64,000 nt of DNA from Symbiodinium natans (Eukaryota > Sar > Dinophyceae > Suessiales > Symbiodiniaceae), in NCBI GenBank assembly GCA_905221605.1, contig CAJNDS010001624.1:331501-395500 (forward strand), written 5' to 3'. Below are positions 34,571-46,100 of the stretch, piece after piece. The stretch's first letter is position 1. The number at the start of each line of letters is the position of its first letter. A model generated the notes under the pieces. It was not told the origin of the DNA and searched no databases. It saw only the letters and a program-made list of their open reading frames with translations. The translations under genes were made by a program, and so were the position numbers.

Positions 34571-34659
34571 GTGGCAGAGCTGCCTTGTTCATAAACGGCA
34601 TTGCCGAATCCCGCGCGGAGGGTGCCGATGTCACCCATGCAGCCAACGAAGAGAAGAAG
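34571..34659 (+). CDS. Probable exon with AG|G start and AG|GTTTAGGG end
   Basis: 89 nt (2 plus 29 codons). Starts after TTTTTAG and reads GRAALFINGIAESRAEGADV then THAANEEKK. Both borders are telomere-like: the acceptor AG comes from a TTTAG-type stretch and the donor is GTTTAGGG. One of the clearest cases where an exon is delimited on both sides by telomeric repeat. Confidence 0.45.
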
Positions 34660-35216
34660 GTTTAGGGTTTAGGGTTTAGGGTTTGGGGTTTAGGGTTTAG
34701 GGTTCAGCGATTGTTCCTCGTTGAGGGCCCTTCAGAGTTTTGGGGAGGCTCAAGAGTTTTGGGGAGCACAAGGTGGGTTTAGGGTTTAGGGTTTAGGATT
34801 AGGGTTTAGGGTTTGGGGTTGAACTCACCTCTGCCCCAGTCGCATTTGGGTTCTCGATGGGGCAATTGAAGATTCATGACATTACTAGGGTTTGGGGTTT
34901 ATAGGGTTTATGGGGTCCTTATGGCATGTTCTCGCATGACATGCATCCATGAAGGTTGACGCGGCTTGAAACGACAGGAGCAGCAAAGCGTTCCAGCAAG
35001 TCGTGCGCCAACGACTTGCAAAGGACGAGCTTGCGAAGCCTCAACACCTAAACCCTAAACCCTAAACCCAAAACCCTAAACCCCTGTGTGCAGTATAATT
35101 GGTCTTCGAACTTCTGAGTCCGAAGATGACTGATGCCGGCTCAATGCCAAGACCCAAACTGTGCCAGGCCTACTTTTTTCATGGCAATCTTGTGCATACT
35201 CATTACAATGCATACC

Positions 35217-35355
35217 ATTACTATTCTTATTTCTATTATTAAATTATTATTATTGCTCGTAATATTGCTATTACTATTACTATTACTGTTACTGTTACTA
35301 TTACTATTACTTTTACTGGTACTCTTCCTTTTACTGTTGCTATTACCATTCCATT
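35217..35355. repeat. (TTA)/(CTATTA)n simple repeat
   Basis: Trinucleotide-rich stretch of TTA, CTA and CTG. It encodes a meaningless poly-Leu frame. Confidence 0.9.
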
Positions 35356-35924
35356 ACTTTAAGTGGAGCACCTGCAGAGGTTGCTGTTTTCTGCATTGTT
35401 CTTCCTGGATCCAACCTTCGGGTGCTGGTGAAATCCACAGTCGAAGTCACGGGACCTCCGCTAAATTGTGGTACCAATTTATATCGACTCCGGAATGCAT
35501 GCGTTGCCTCACACGGCATGAGAGATAAGAAGAAACGATGCAGCAACTAGACGCAGGTCTTGAATCTAACTTGCCCAGAATACGAACCGTCTTCCAAGAT
35601 TCAGCCCCTGTGCTAGCCGTTCAGGGTTTTCAGGGCTTAGGGATGCTTAGGGGCTTATTAGGCTTAGGAGTTAGGGCTCAAAGATGCCCCTGCTGCTAAC
35701 AAGTCGTGCCGGAGGAACCCACGCATTCCATTGAGTCTGTGACAACGGAGTGAAACTGCACAGCAGTGGGAAGCTGTCCTGAGCCATCTCCCTGTGCGCC
35801 GGTCCGCCGTAGCGAGAATGCGGAGGCAATGTGTGCATGTCATTGAGGCTTGGGGTGCTTTCGGGGGGGGTTCTAGGTCCAGGCGCTAGAGGCAACATAC
35901 CGGAAACCAAACAAGTTTAACTCA

Positions 35925-36018
35925 AAGCCAGATGTTAAATCCGGCGTTATCGATTGCAAGCAGCCTTGTTTTCAGGCATTTCTTGAAGCCGCTGAGAGCG
36001 CAAAACCCTTTCATTGAG
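35925..36018 (+). CDS. Probable exon (unknown)
   Basis: Reads VKSGVIDCKQPCFQAFLEAA then ESAKPFH and TGA. Either a terminal exon or spliced before the stop. Same strand as the 32.5-35 kb series. Confidence 0.3.
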
Positions 36019-36149
36019 GGTGGATACTACTTAAAAACTTTGCAGGCTTTTCCTGCAAAAAGGTCGTGCGAAGGCCATGAGGAAGCAAAGACCCCTAGAC
36101 CCGAGGCTCTTTTGGTAATCACAATAAGGGGGGCAAAAGGGTACCACTG

Positions 36150-36283
36150 CGCCCTAAACCCTAAACGACCCTAAACCCTAAACCTTAAACCTTAAACCTT
36201 AGACCCTAAACCCTAAACCCTAAACCCTAAACCCTAAACCCTAAACCCTAAACCCTAAACCCTAAACCCTAAACCTAGCTTAG
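36150..36283. repeat. Telomeric array flanked by 11-bp direct repeats
   Basis: CCCTAAA units with some CTTAAA variants. Flanked by GGGTACCACTG at 36139-36149 and 36284-36294. The right copy belongs to the end of a family F element (CTGGGCTACCAAG). Confidence 0.9.
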
Positions 36284-36329
36284 GGGTACCACTGGGCTAC
36301 CAAGAATTACGGCGCCCTGCTCCTCACAG

Positions 36330-36390
36330 GATTCCACGCTACTCCTCGAGCATCGCCAGGATCGTGTCCAGCTTCCTGTCCACCTGCCAG
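36330..36390 (-). CDS. Probable 3' terminal exon (unknown)
   Basis: Follows a telomeric tract (…TTTAGGGTCAAG on the minus strand) and reads SWQVDRKLDTILAMLEE then TAG. An amphipathic helix at the end of a protein is plausible. A second candidate, 36750-36685 (KVFFYSVAWELWAMLERRN), may lie upstream. Confidence 0.35.
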
Positions 36391-38794
36391 CTTGACCCTA
36401 AACCCTAAATAAACCCTAAGCCCTGAACCCTAAACTGCCCTAAACCCTAAACCCTAAACCCTAAACCCTAAACCCTAAACCCTAAACCCTAAACCCCAAA
36501 CCCTAACAACCCTCAACTTTGAAGCCCCCGAGCGCTTTTCACATTGGACTCGACTGCTGCCCTTTCTGCCCAGCCCGCTCCCAGCCCCCGAACCCGAAAC
36601 CCTAAACCCTAAACCCTAAACCCTAAACCCGAAACCCTAAACCCTAAACCCTAAACCCTAAACCCTAAACCTCGAACCGGCCCAGGGTTTCGTCTCTCCA
36701 GCATGGCCCAGAGCTCCCATGCCACGCTGTAAAAGAATACCTTCCTTGGTTTAGTTTTTTTTTTTTTGCCAGGGTTTAGGGTTTAGGGTTTAGGGTTTAG
36801 GGTTTAGGGCTACTGGACCCGGCCGGGACTAACCTAGGAATAAAAAGGGTAGCCTTTTGGGTTTTAAGGGGGTTATAAGGGAACCCCAACCCTAAAAAAA
36901 CGAAAAAAGGGGCTTGAGGGCTTTTGGGGTTTGTAGGGTTTATAGGGTTTGTAGGGTTTGTAGGGTTTCCAGGGCTTGCAGGGCTTACAGGGATTTTGGG
37001 GCTTATAGGGTTTACATTGTCTGTAGGGTCAAGAGGGTTTAGGGCCTAGGGGTTAGCATGTTTTTCGCTCCCGCTTAGCTGACTGAAGCCTCCAGCAAGA
37101 AAAAAAACTAAACCCTAGGCCCTAACCAGCGGGAGGTGTCGGGTTTAGGCCGAGTCACTGCGCAAGTAGCTGACGGTCACTTCTTTGGGTCTGTATGGTA
37201 TCCTCACTTAGATTCCCCACCTCCTCCACCCATACAAATCAACAAGCCCAAGATCTATCCCAACGCCTCTGAACCCCCCACCCCACCACGACCCCAAGCC
37301 CAAACCCTAAACCCTAAACCCCAAACCCTAAACCCTAAACGACTCTTTGCAATCCACCGGCCTGAGAGATCTGCGCTTCAATGCCTTGCCCCGAACAGGA
37401 GCGTCGGGTTGAGGGTGGAGGCTTCAGGATACCAGGATGGGCTGCCCGAAGGCCGTAGAATCACAATAACCAACCCTTGAAAGGTTTAGGGTTTAGGGTT
37501 TAAGGTTTAGGGTTTAGGGTTTACTTGGCGCTATCGCTGAGTCTGAGCAACTGAACGCGACTGCATAACCCTAGGGTTTAGGGATGTTTAGGGTTTAGGG
37601 TTTAGGGTTTGGGGTTTGGGGTTTAGGCGTTTTTCTGCACCCCCCCCGCCCCCCCCCCGCAGTAAAACAGTGCCTTTGGGCGGGGTCTAGGGTCCCGAGT
37701 TGCGCACTGATGACCTGGTAGCACAGTAACCACATTTTAATAAGGGCTCCCTTTTTTGGGGTTGGTTATTTTTAGGGAAACCAGAACCAGAAAAAAGGGT
37801 ACAGGGCACCACTGGGGCTACCAAGATCATGCAGAAGCGTTGTATCAGCTCACCTCCATTGCGCAAGCTGCCGAACTTGCCCCAGCCCCCCCCCCCCCCC
37901 CCACCCTAAGCCCTAAACCCCAAACCCTAAACCCTAAACCCCAAACCCTAAACCCTAAACCCTCGAAAATCACGAAGCTCCAGCTCATGATGCTGGCCCC
38001 GAAGCCTCGACATCGCGATTCCATCTGCACACGCACTTCAGCAAGGCGATCCTGTGGACCCCGGCTGGTTTGGGGTTTGGGGTTTGGGGTTTTGGGGTTT
38101 GGGGGTTGGGGTTTAGGGTTTAGGGTTTAAAGTTTAGGGTGTAGGGTTCCCGGGTGCTTCGCAAAGAACCCTCCACGCGCGCACCGGCGCTGAGTCGTTC
38201 CTAGATGCCCAACATCAACATCAACCTCTGCAACACTTAGGGCGTAGGGTTTAGGGTGAAAAAGGTAAACCTGTGGGTTTTAAAGTGGTGTTATACTCCC
38301 CCAAAAGGTTAAAGGTTACCCATGCAGCAATGCAGCACCAAAGAACGTTATGTCCCTCCCGTCCTGAAACTCGTCTTCCTGGCGTGAACCTCGTAGCCAT
38401 CGGGTTTAGGGTTTAGGGCTTCAAAGTTTACCTCTCGACACCCTGCAACCAGGGTACGCAAGCTATCCGGGAACGCACATGACGCCACAAAGGAGTTGGC
38501 ATTGCAGTACTGACTTTCAACAGCTATTGGCTCACAGATCTTTGCCGTGTCGGTTTAGGGGTAAGGGTTTAGGGTTTAGGGTTTAGGGTTTAGGGTTTAG
38601 GGGTTTTTCATGAACAACGTCGAAATCGATGGCTGCATGCTGGAAGGTAGGAGCACGTGTACTCCAAGAGTCGACTAAGAAAGCCAGGGACGCGAGGTTG
38701 GCCTTGAAAACACCGCCTAAAACACTGTCCTAAGGTTTAGGGTTTAGGGTTTAGGGTTAGGTTTAAATAAGACCCCCTTCTACCACGGACCTAT

Positions 38795-38907
38795 GCAAAG
38801 TCCCAGACAACTTGCCTGAACCCAAAGCTCTGAAGTTTATCTGGGAGGCTGCTGTCCACGAGGGAGTGGTCCACCAGGTCGGACTTGTGACCTCGGAGTT
38901 TCAACAG
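38795..38907 (+). CDS. Probable exon with GT donor
   Basis: Reads DNLPEPKALKFIWEAAVHEG then VVHQVGLVTSEFQQ and ends CAACAG|GTATGGGTTTAGGG, i.e. a GT donor running into telomeric sequence. The opposite strand is also open, so the strand is not certain. Confidence 0.35.
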
Positions 38908-39548
38908 GTATGGGTTTAGGGTTTTTGCGGGCGAAATCCTGAACTAAACCCTAAACCCTAAATCCTAAACCCCTGAAGCCTCAACCCTGAACCCTAAAAC
39001 AAGGCAACCCCGCAAGCTCACCGACCTCCAGTGCCTACAACCACATGATCTCAGCTGTCTCTCTGCATGTGTTGCATGGGGGCAGGGTCCCTAAACCCTA
39101 AACCCTAAACCCTAAACCCTAAACCCTAAACCCTAAACCCTAAACCCAACTTTCAGGTCAAGTTCAGGTCCCCGCCTCTTTGTCAGCCCTGCACCCCTTG
39201 ACATACATACTACAGCTGACCTTCAGGAACACTTAGGGGGAATTGAAGCTAGGTTGAAAGAACACCCCCCCCACCCCCACCCCAACAAAAACAAAAAGGC
39301 AGGTCCTAAAACACCTTGTTAAAACCCTACTGAACCCTAAACCCCAAACCCTAAACCCTAAACCTTCGAGGGGGGACCCTTACTAGGGACCTTGGGGGCT
39401 ACATGGGGCTGCTTGGGTATACTTGGTCGCCCAGGAACCATACTGTGGCAAGGTTACCCTTTTGGGGGGGTTGCTTACTTTAAAAGGGATCCTTGAACCA
39501 CTGGGCTGCCAAGTATATAGGGACGATCTAAGGTAAATAATTAAATAA

Positions 39549-39579
<31 letters not shown>

Positions 39580-39639
39580 TATTTATGTATACACAAATAT
39601 GTATATATGGGTTCTATGGGGGTAGATGAAGGTGCCCTT

Positions 39640-39810
39640 TCAGGGCTTAGCATCCATCTATCCCTTAATGCAGGCCCCAAGCAGATCCATATGAAGTGCT
39701 CTTGGTTGGAGAAGGCCACGCCCTCCATGCTGAACCTCAGAAACAGCCCATGAATGGGCTCAGTGCTCGCATGCTTTGTGGCACCTTGCTGCACTCTAGT
39801 CCCACAAAAA
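39640..39810 (-). CDS. Probable exon (unknown)
   Basis: About 57 codons open on the minus strand, including HGLFLRFSMEGVAFSNQEHF and IWICLGPALRDRWML. The other frames of this stretch contain stops or look unlike protein. It is bounded by a TA-rich stretch on one side and a telomeric tract on the other. Confidence 0.4.
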
Positions 39811-40171
39811 TGAAAGGGTTAAGGGTTTAGGGTTTAGGGTATAGGGTTTAGCCTCTACTTTGTTTTAATGCTGCAGTTGCTGTGCGATTTTGGGCTCTCC
39901 CGCTTCTTCGTGCATGTTTTACAGCCTGGGACACAACTCTTTGTGCTCCTTGTCTTCGGCAGACAGCTAGGCTTTGTGAGGGTTCTAAACTACAACCTAG
40001 AAACCAGACCGGCAACCCGAAGCCAAAACAAAAATAGAAAAGCTCAACAAAAAACTCGAAAGCCCAAACCTCGAAGGGTTTAGGGTCTAGGGTCTAGGGT
40101 CTAGGGTTTAGGGTTTAGGGTTTAGGGTTTAGGGTTTAGGGTTTAGGGCCCCGAAGCCCTAAGAAGGTGAA

Positions 40172-43100
40172 GGGGCCAATCGCACTGGACCATGGCGGCC
40201 CCCATGAGCGTTTGCGATCCGGACAGAAGCAGCGCCAGGGCCCAGTAGCCTTCCGGTTCAAAGTAGCCCTGTACCGTTTTCAAAGAAGGGAAAGGTCCCC
40301 CTAAACCCTAAACCCTAAACCCTAAACCCTAAACCCTCAGAGTAAGGCAACTTCCCTACTTGGCCGGGCTCCGGACTCAGGCTGTGGAGGGCCAGGCATA
40401 CAAAGTCTCAGAAGCACGGTGTCCGTGAGAACTGCGCCACAAGAACTCTCTACAAGGAGGGGGCCTAAACCCTAAACCCTAAACCCTAAACCCTAAACCC
40501 TAAACCCTAAACCCTAAACCCTAAACCCTAAACCCTAAACCCTAAATTAGGTTATACGTCCCTGGACAAGTTCGTCGAGTTTGGGGGGCCCTCATTGTAG
40601 AGCCTGTCACTTCAGCTGCTTGGGCCTGGATGGCAGCTGGAGCCTCCAAGCCCCAGGCCCTTTATGGATAGTACTAAGTAGCGTCCTGAGCATCTTACCC
40701 TAAACCCTAAACCCTAAACCCTAAACCCTAAACCCTAAACCCTAAACCCTAAACCCTAAACCCTAAAAAGCCACAAGACCAAAGCCCTGTCTTTAAACCA
40801 TGCTTCTTGCAGACGGAACAGGCTGAGGCATGCTGAGCGGCTCGTAAAAGGCCACACCATGCAAGCGCCCCTTGCAAGCAGTTTAGGGTTTAGGGTTTAG
40901 GGTTTAGGGTTTAGGGTTTAGGGCTAGGGTTTAGGATTGAGGGTTTTTGGGTTCAGGTTTCGGGTTTAGTTGGCAATACGTGGCATCGAATAAGTTGGTC
41001 ACCTGGGGTCTAGGCTGTGAGCTTGAGGCTCAGGATTTGGGGTTTAAGGGCTGTTATGGGCTGATGAAATACATCCCCCAAACCCGAAAAATACCTTAAA
41101 CCCTGAACCCTAAACTCTCTGGTTTCGTTGGCAGGCTTGAAACCCCAACATTCGTGGGCAAGGCCACCCCCCGCCCTCCACGCCCCTTCCCCCCCCCCTT
41201 CCCCCCCCCCCCCCCTTCCCCCCCTCCCCCCCCTTCCCCCCCCCCCCCCCTTCCCCCCCCGCTTTTCAGGGGGTGTCCAGGGCCCAGGGTTTAGCCAGGG
41301 TTTAGGGGCATAGAATTCAGGGCTCACGGCTCAGGGTTTAAAGTGCAGCTGAAAATGACAATGTTGTATGTTCTTAATGTGTTGGGATTCTCTGGGTGGG
41401 TGAGTATTTCTCCAATACATGATGAATAAGCTCGACTAATGAAAGCTAGTACATGAGCTGCTGAACCCTAAACCCTAGACCCTGAACCCTTTCTTTCAAT
41501 CCAGGACTAAGTTGTCCGGCCTGATGACAAAATCCCTGGAGCAAGTTTCTGAAACGAACTCCCACGACTTTCGTGAGACAAGGACCCCATGTTGCCTTGG
41601 GGCTTAGGGGGTTGAGGTAGGGTTTAGGGTTCAGGGTTCAGGGTTTGGGGTTTCGGGGTAGGGGCCTAGAACGTATCGATTCCAAAGACGGACTTGAAAC
41701 CCAAGTCCTCAGTGTCCTAGAGTGCGTGTAAACCGTAAACCGCAACCTTCCTTGTGCTGTTGCTCTCCTCTCCTCGAAAAAATGTATCTGAATCTGCGGC
41801 CCGTTTTGGGCTGGGACTCTTGCCATCAGCGTGGGACCTGCACCCCTGAACCTTTAAACGTGGCGAAGCACATGGCAACAGTGGCAGCGACGACGGAGGC
41901 CACCATCAGCAGAACTCGGAAACTCCCGCTCCGCCACTGGAAGAGGTTGCAGGACAGGTAGTACCTGGGCTACTGCGTCGTGCAAGGCCAACCCTAATCC
42001 TGAAACCCTAAACCCTAAACCCTAAACCCCTAAACCCTAAACGGCCCGCATTTTCGGCGTTGGCAAGCTTTCAGACAAAAGCTTGCTCCGACCCCTGACG
42101 CCTTGAGGACTTCGGAGGATTTAGGGTACAAGGGCTTGCGGGCTTGCGTCTAGGGCTGAGGCCACTGAGGGTTTCAGGTTTTGGGGGCGGTGTTGGTTTA
42201 CGTGTAGGGACTCAGGGATTTGGAAATCAGAGTCCCGAGCGTGCAGGGAGTGCCGGACAAGATCCTTCTTGAAACAAAACCTACGACTGGGTTGGCCTTT
42301 AAAACCTCTAAAAAATATTTAAATAAAGGCTCCCTTATAAGCCCAAATGGGGAAATTAGAAAAAGGGCCCAAAGACCAACCTGGATGAGCAAAAACCCTA
42401 CAGGGACTTGTACTAGTTCATGGTTGGGATAGTATTAAAAACTCATTTTCTATTCCTTATTGGGTTTAAGTACCCTTTTTTTGTATTCCTTCTTGGGCTT
42501 CAGTACCCTTAAACATGCAAAATGTTACCCAACTACGACAAGGTGTATCCTGCCAAGGAGCATCACGCAGTACTTCGCCCGCGTGTGGAGAAAGTGCAGA
42601 GGCACTTCATGCTGGACTTTGTCCTTGGCAACCCTGTTGTTTGGGGGTGTTTCTCTACTTCGGGGCGGCTCGAGGAAAGGGGGGTTTAGGGTTTAGGGTA
42701 TAGGGTTTAGGTTTTAGGGCCAAACGCCCCGACGAAGCCCACCGCAACCTCGCACCCAAAGGAAAAAGCCCAAACCATCAAACACCTTTGCATCTCTTTT
42801 TTGAAAGGCATACGGGCCATACGGGTTCCAAGACAGGTGATTTCTGGACCCAGGCTCTTTGAGCATCGTAACACCCTACAGGGTTTAGGGTTTAGGGTTT
42901 AGGGTTTAGCGTTCAGGGTTTAGGGTACACCCTGATACCTAAACCCTAAACCCAACCGGGGCCCACCGCTGCCGACGCTCAGGGTGCTTGGAACCACCTA
43001 AACCCTAGGCTTGGGTTGCTCACCCGAATAGCAACCGTTGCCACACCTGCTCATGGCAATTAGGCAAACCCAGAGAAAGCCGAACAAAGACGGTTTCTAT

Positions 43101-46100
43101 GCAGGCGAATTCCCTAGCCTAAACCCTCATAAACAAAAATAATAATAATAGCCTTGAACATTCCTGCAACCCAGCAGCATACTCGTTGCTGTAGACAGCA
43201 ATAATCAGATTCCTTGGATCTCGGGCGAGCTGGGCACCAGCTAGATCTCTTGTGGTCGGTTGTGTGGCCTTGTGGCCTATGTAATGTAAGGGCCTGAATA
43301 CTTTTTTCAGGGTTTTGGGGGGGGTATGATATTATATAATTACAAAGGGACCAGGAGGGAATATTATTAGTATTCATTCCGACCCCTACATTTGTGTTTA
43401 GATCAGGAAGATGTCTATTGACTGACCGGTGTCTTCTTGTCCTCTAGCTCCTGGCGGCAGTACGATGCTTCAACAGCATCGAGCAGACATCTCTTGTGCG
43501 ATGTCTTATGCCGTACCTACACACAGCATGCGTTCCGTTGCCGGGAACAAGGCAACTCCGCCCTCCATTCTCAAGTGCATGAGGGCGATAACATGAATGA
43601 GAGGCGGCCCTATCTTCTCAAGTACAAAGGGGCAAACGCATATGCTCTGGTCAGCCGGTAGTATGACATTTCATGGACCTTCACCGAAGAAAGACCGCCA
43701 CCCGCTGTGGAACCCAAAAAAGCAGCTGCATTGCAAGGCCCCCCACCGCAAGTGGGGGCGGAGGGTTCGGTTCGGGCCTCCTTTTCGAAGAACACTGTAG
43801 TTGGATTGAAAGACGGACAAGAACCAAAACAACCTTGACAATGTCTGCTTGCAGCAAAGCATGAACGTTCGTTTGTGCCAGGGATGTCTTCACCTGATCT
43901 AAGCCAGAGAAACCCTAGCACCTGAACAAAAACTGAAGCAGCCCCATTCCAGCAGCTGAAAGGCAGGATGATGATGTTGAAGAAGGTGGAGCCTATGAGA
44001 TTCACCCCACAGAGCATGATGTCGTTGTTGGCATACCTCGGAGGCAAGAGACGATTGAGACCGGGATTTGGGGGGCGCGAACTCTACAGAGTTAGAGAGG
44101 CCGCCTGGCGAAAAGACCCCGGGAACGAGTCAAGCTGCATGCATTTCAGCTGACTCCACGTGATGTTAGCATGCAGATGTACAAGTTCTCTTGTATCACC
44201 CCCTCTAAGTAACCCAGGGCTTGGGCTTCCTAAAAATCCCATCAGCAGGGCCTCACACCCAGCAATCACATGAGCCATGCCTCATGTAGGTTGCAACAGA
44301 AGCCTCGGGTCTCTGGGTTTCGGCCATGATGGGGTCCCCGCAAGGAGCCCAAGGCACTGGCTGCCAAAAACAAAATGGGGCCAACAGGGCGGCCAACACC
44401 GTTTGGAAGCACCTGCTGACCCTAAACCCTAAACCCTAAACCCTAAACCCTAAACCCTAAACCCTAAACCCTAAACCCTAAACCCTAAACCCTAAACCCT
44501 AAACCCTAAACCCTAAACCCTAAACCCTAAACCCTAAACCCTAAACCCTAAACCCTAGCAGCAGCTCTCCTTTGTGAAACAGACCCGAAGGTTTCCTCTT
44601 CCAGAGCCCACCCGAATCGACCCTATCATAGCTTAGGGTTTAGGGTTTAAGGTTTAGGGTTTAGGGTTTAGGGTTCAGGGTTTAGGGCCCCTTCTTCTTG
44701 GTGCTGGAGGGGGTTAATGCTACTGGAGGGCTCATGGGTAAGGTAACTCATGTTGTGACCTTATGTTTAAGGGCACAGTGCGTATAACTACCCATGAACC
44801 TTGAAGTACGTGAAGGTTCACGGGCACTTATAAGTAGGGTTGCAAGTAAGGTTGCCTATATTTTGACCTTACTTAAGGTACTTCTAACTCCACTTATAAC
44901 TGCCTAAACCCTAAACCCTAAACCCTTAACCCTAAACCCATGAAACTTCAAGTAGCAGGGTGGTGGCAATACATTCGCTGCTGGGCGGCTCGTCCTCGTT
45001 GACATTCAGACCCAGGTTGTCTAAGCCACTTCCATCTCCGAAGAGCAGTCCTGGCGAAAGGCAATCCTATGGCGATGTATAGGGTTTAGGGTTTAGGGTT
45101 TAGGGTTTAGGGTTTAGGGTTTAGGGTTTAGGGTTTAGGGTTCAGGGATAGTTCAGCAGTTGTTAACGCAATGCTCTCAGGTGCAGCTGCACTGCGCGTT
45201 GGGCAACGGGGTTGCTGTAACCACTCCAGAGAAAAGCCGCACTCATTCTGAAATCCAAAGATTTCAGTAAGACCTAACCTCATTTTGCAATTGCCTTGTG
45301 ATACATCACCCTTTTTTGCAACAGGCTTGCGACTTCGCCCGGAGTTGGTGCCCCTTGATATAAGCAGCTTACATCACCCTAAACCCTAAACCTAAACCCT
45401 AAACCCCCCCCAGAATCCCTGCGAAACGTCCTCTATATGCAGAGGCCAGAACCCAACCGTGGTCTTTGCCTCGGTTTCTTCGCTTCCAAGTACATGAGTT
45501 CAGGGTTTATGGTTTGGGGTGTAAGGTTTATGGTTTGGGGTTTAAGGTTTAGGGTTTTGGGTTTAAGGTTTAAGGTTTGAGGTTTAAGGTTTAGGGTGTA
45601 GGGGGTTTAGGGTTTAGGGTGTAGGGGGAACCCTAGAACCCAGGTCTTTCGAGCAGCGCAGCACTGCAACCCCCAGGGTTTAGGGTTTAGGGTTTAGGGG
45701 GTTCACAAGGAGGGGTCCCCCCCTACTTATAAGTAGAGCTCTAAGAACCCTGAATTGGGCTAGAAGCACCCTAAATTCGGTGATAAGTCCCTTAACTCTA
45801 GTTCGCATAGTAAGGGGCCGTCCTCGTAGGGTCCAGGGTTTAGGAACAGAAAGGAGGCTCCTGTGCTTACGCTCCCCTGGTAGCTGCGAGGTTGCGACGC
45901 TCAATGATCAGGAAGGCCAAGCAAAACGATGCGAAAATCATCAGCGTGATGGCCTGAGGCGCTCTGTACTCTTCAGGGGAGTGGAAGATGTGAGCAATCT
46001 CCCAATGATCCCCTAAACCCTAAACCCTAAACCCTAAACCCTAAACCCTAAACCCTAAACCCTAAACCCTAAACCCTAAACCCCTTGGGGTTGAGAGTTT

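Noticed and set aside
35133-35528. 131-codon frame with a poly-Leu run
   Set aside because: The Leu run is the TTA/CTA simple repeat. The part after 35360 could be exonic in another frame but is not supported.
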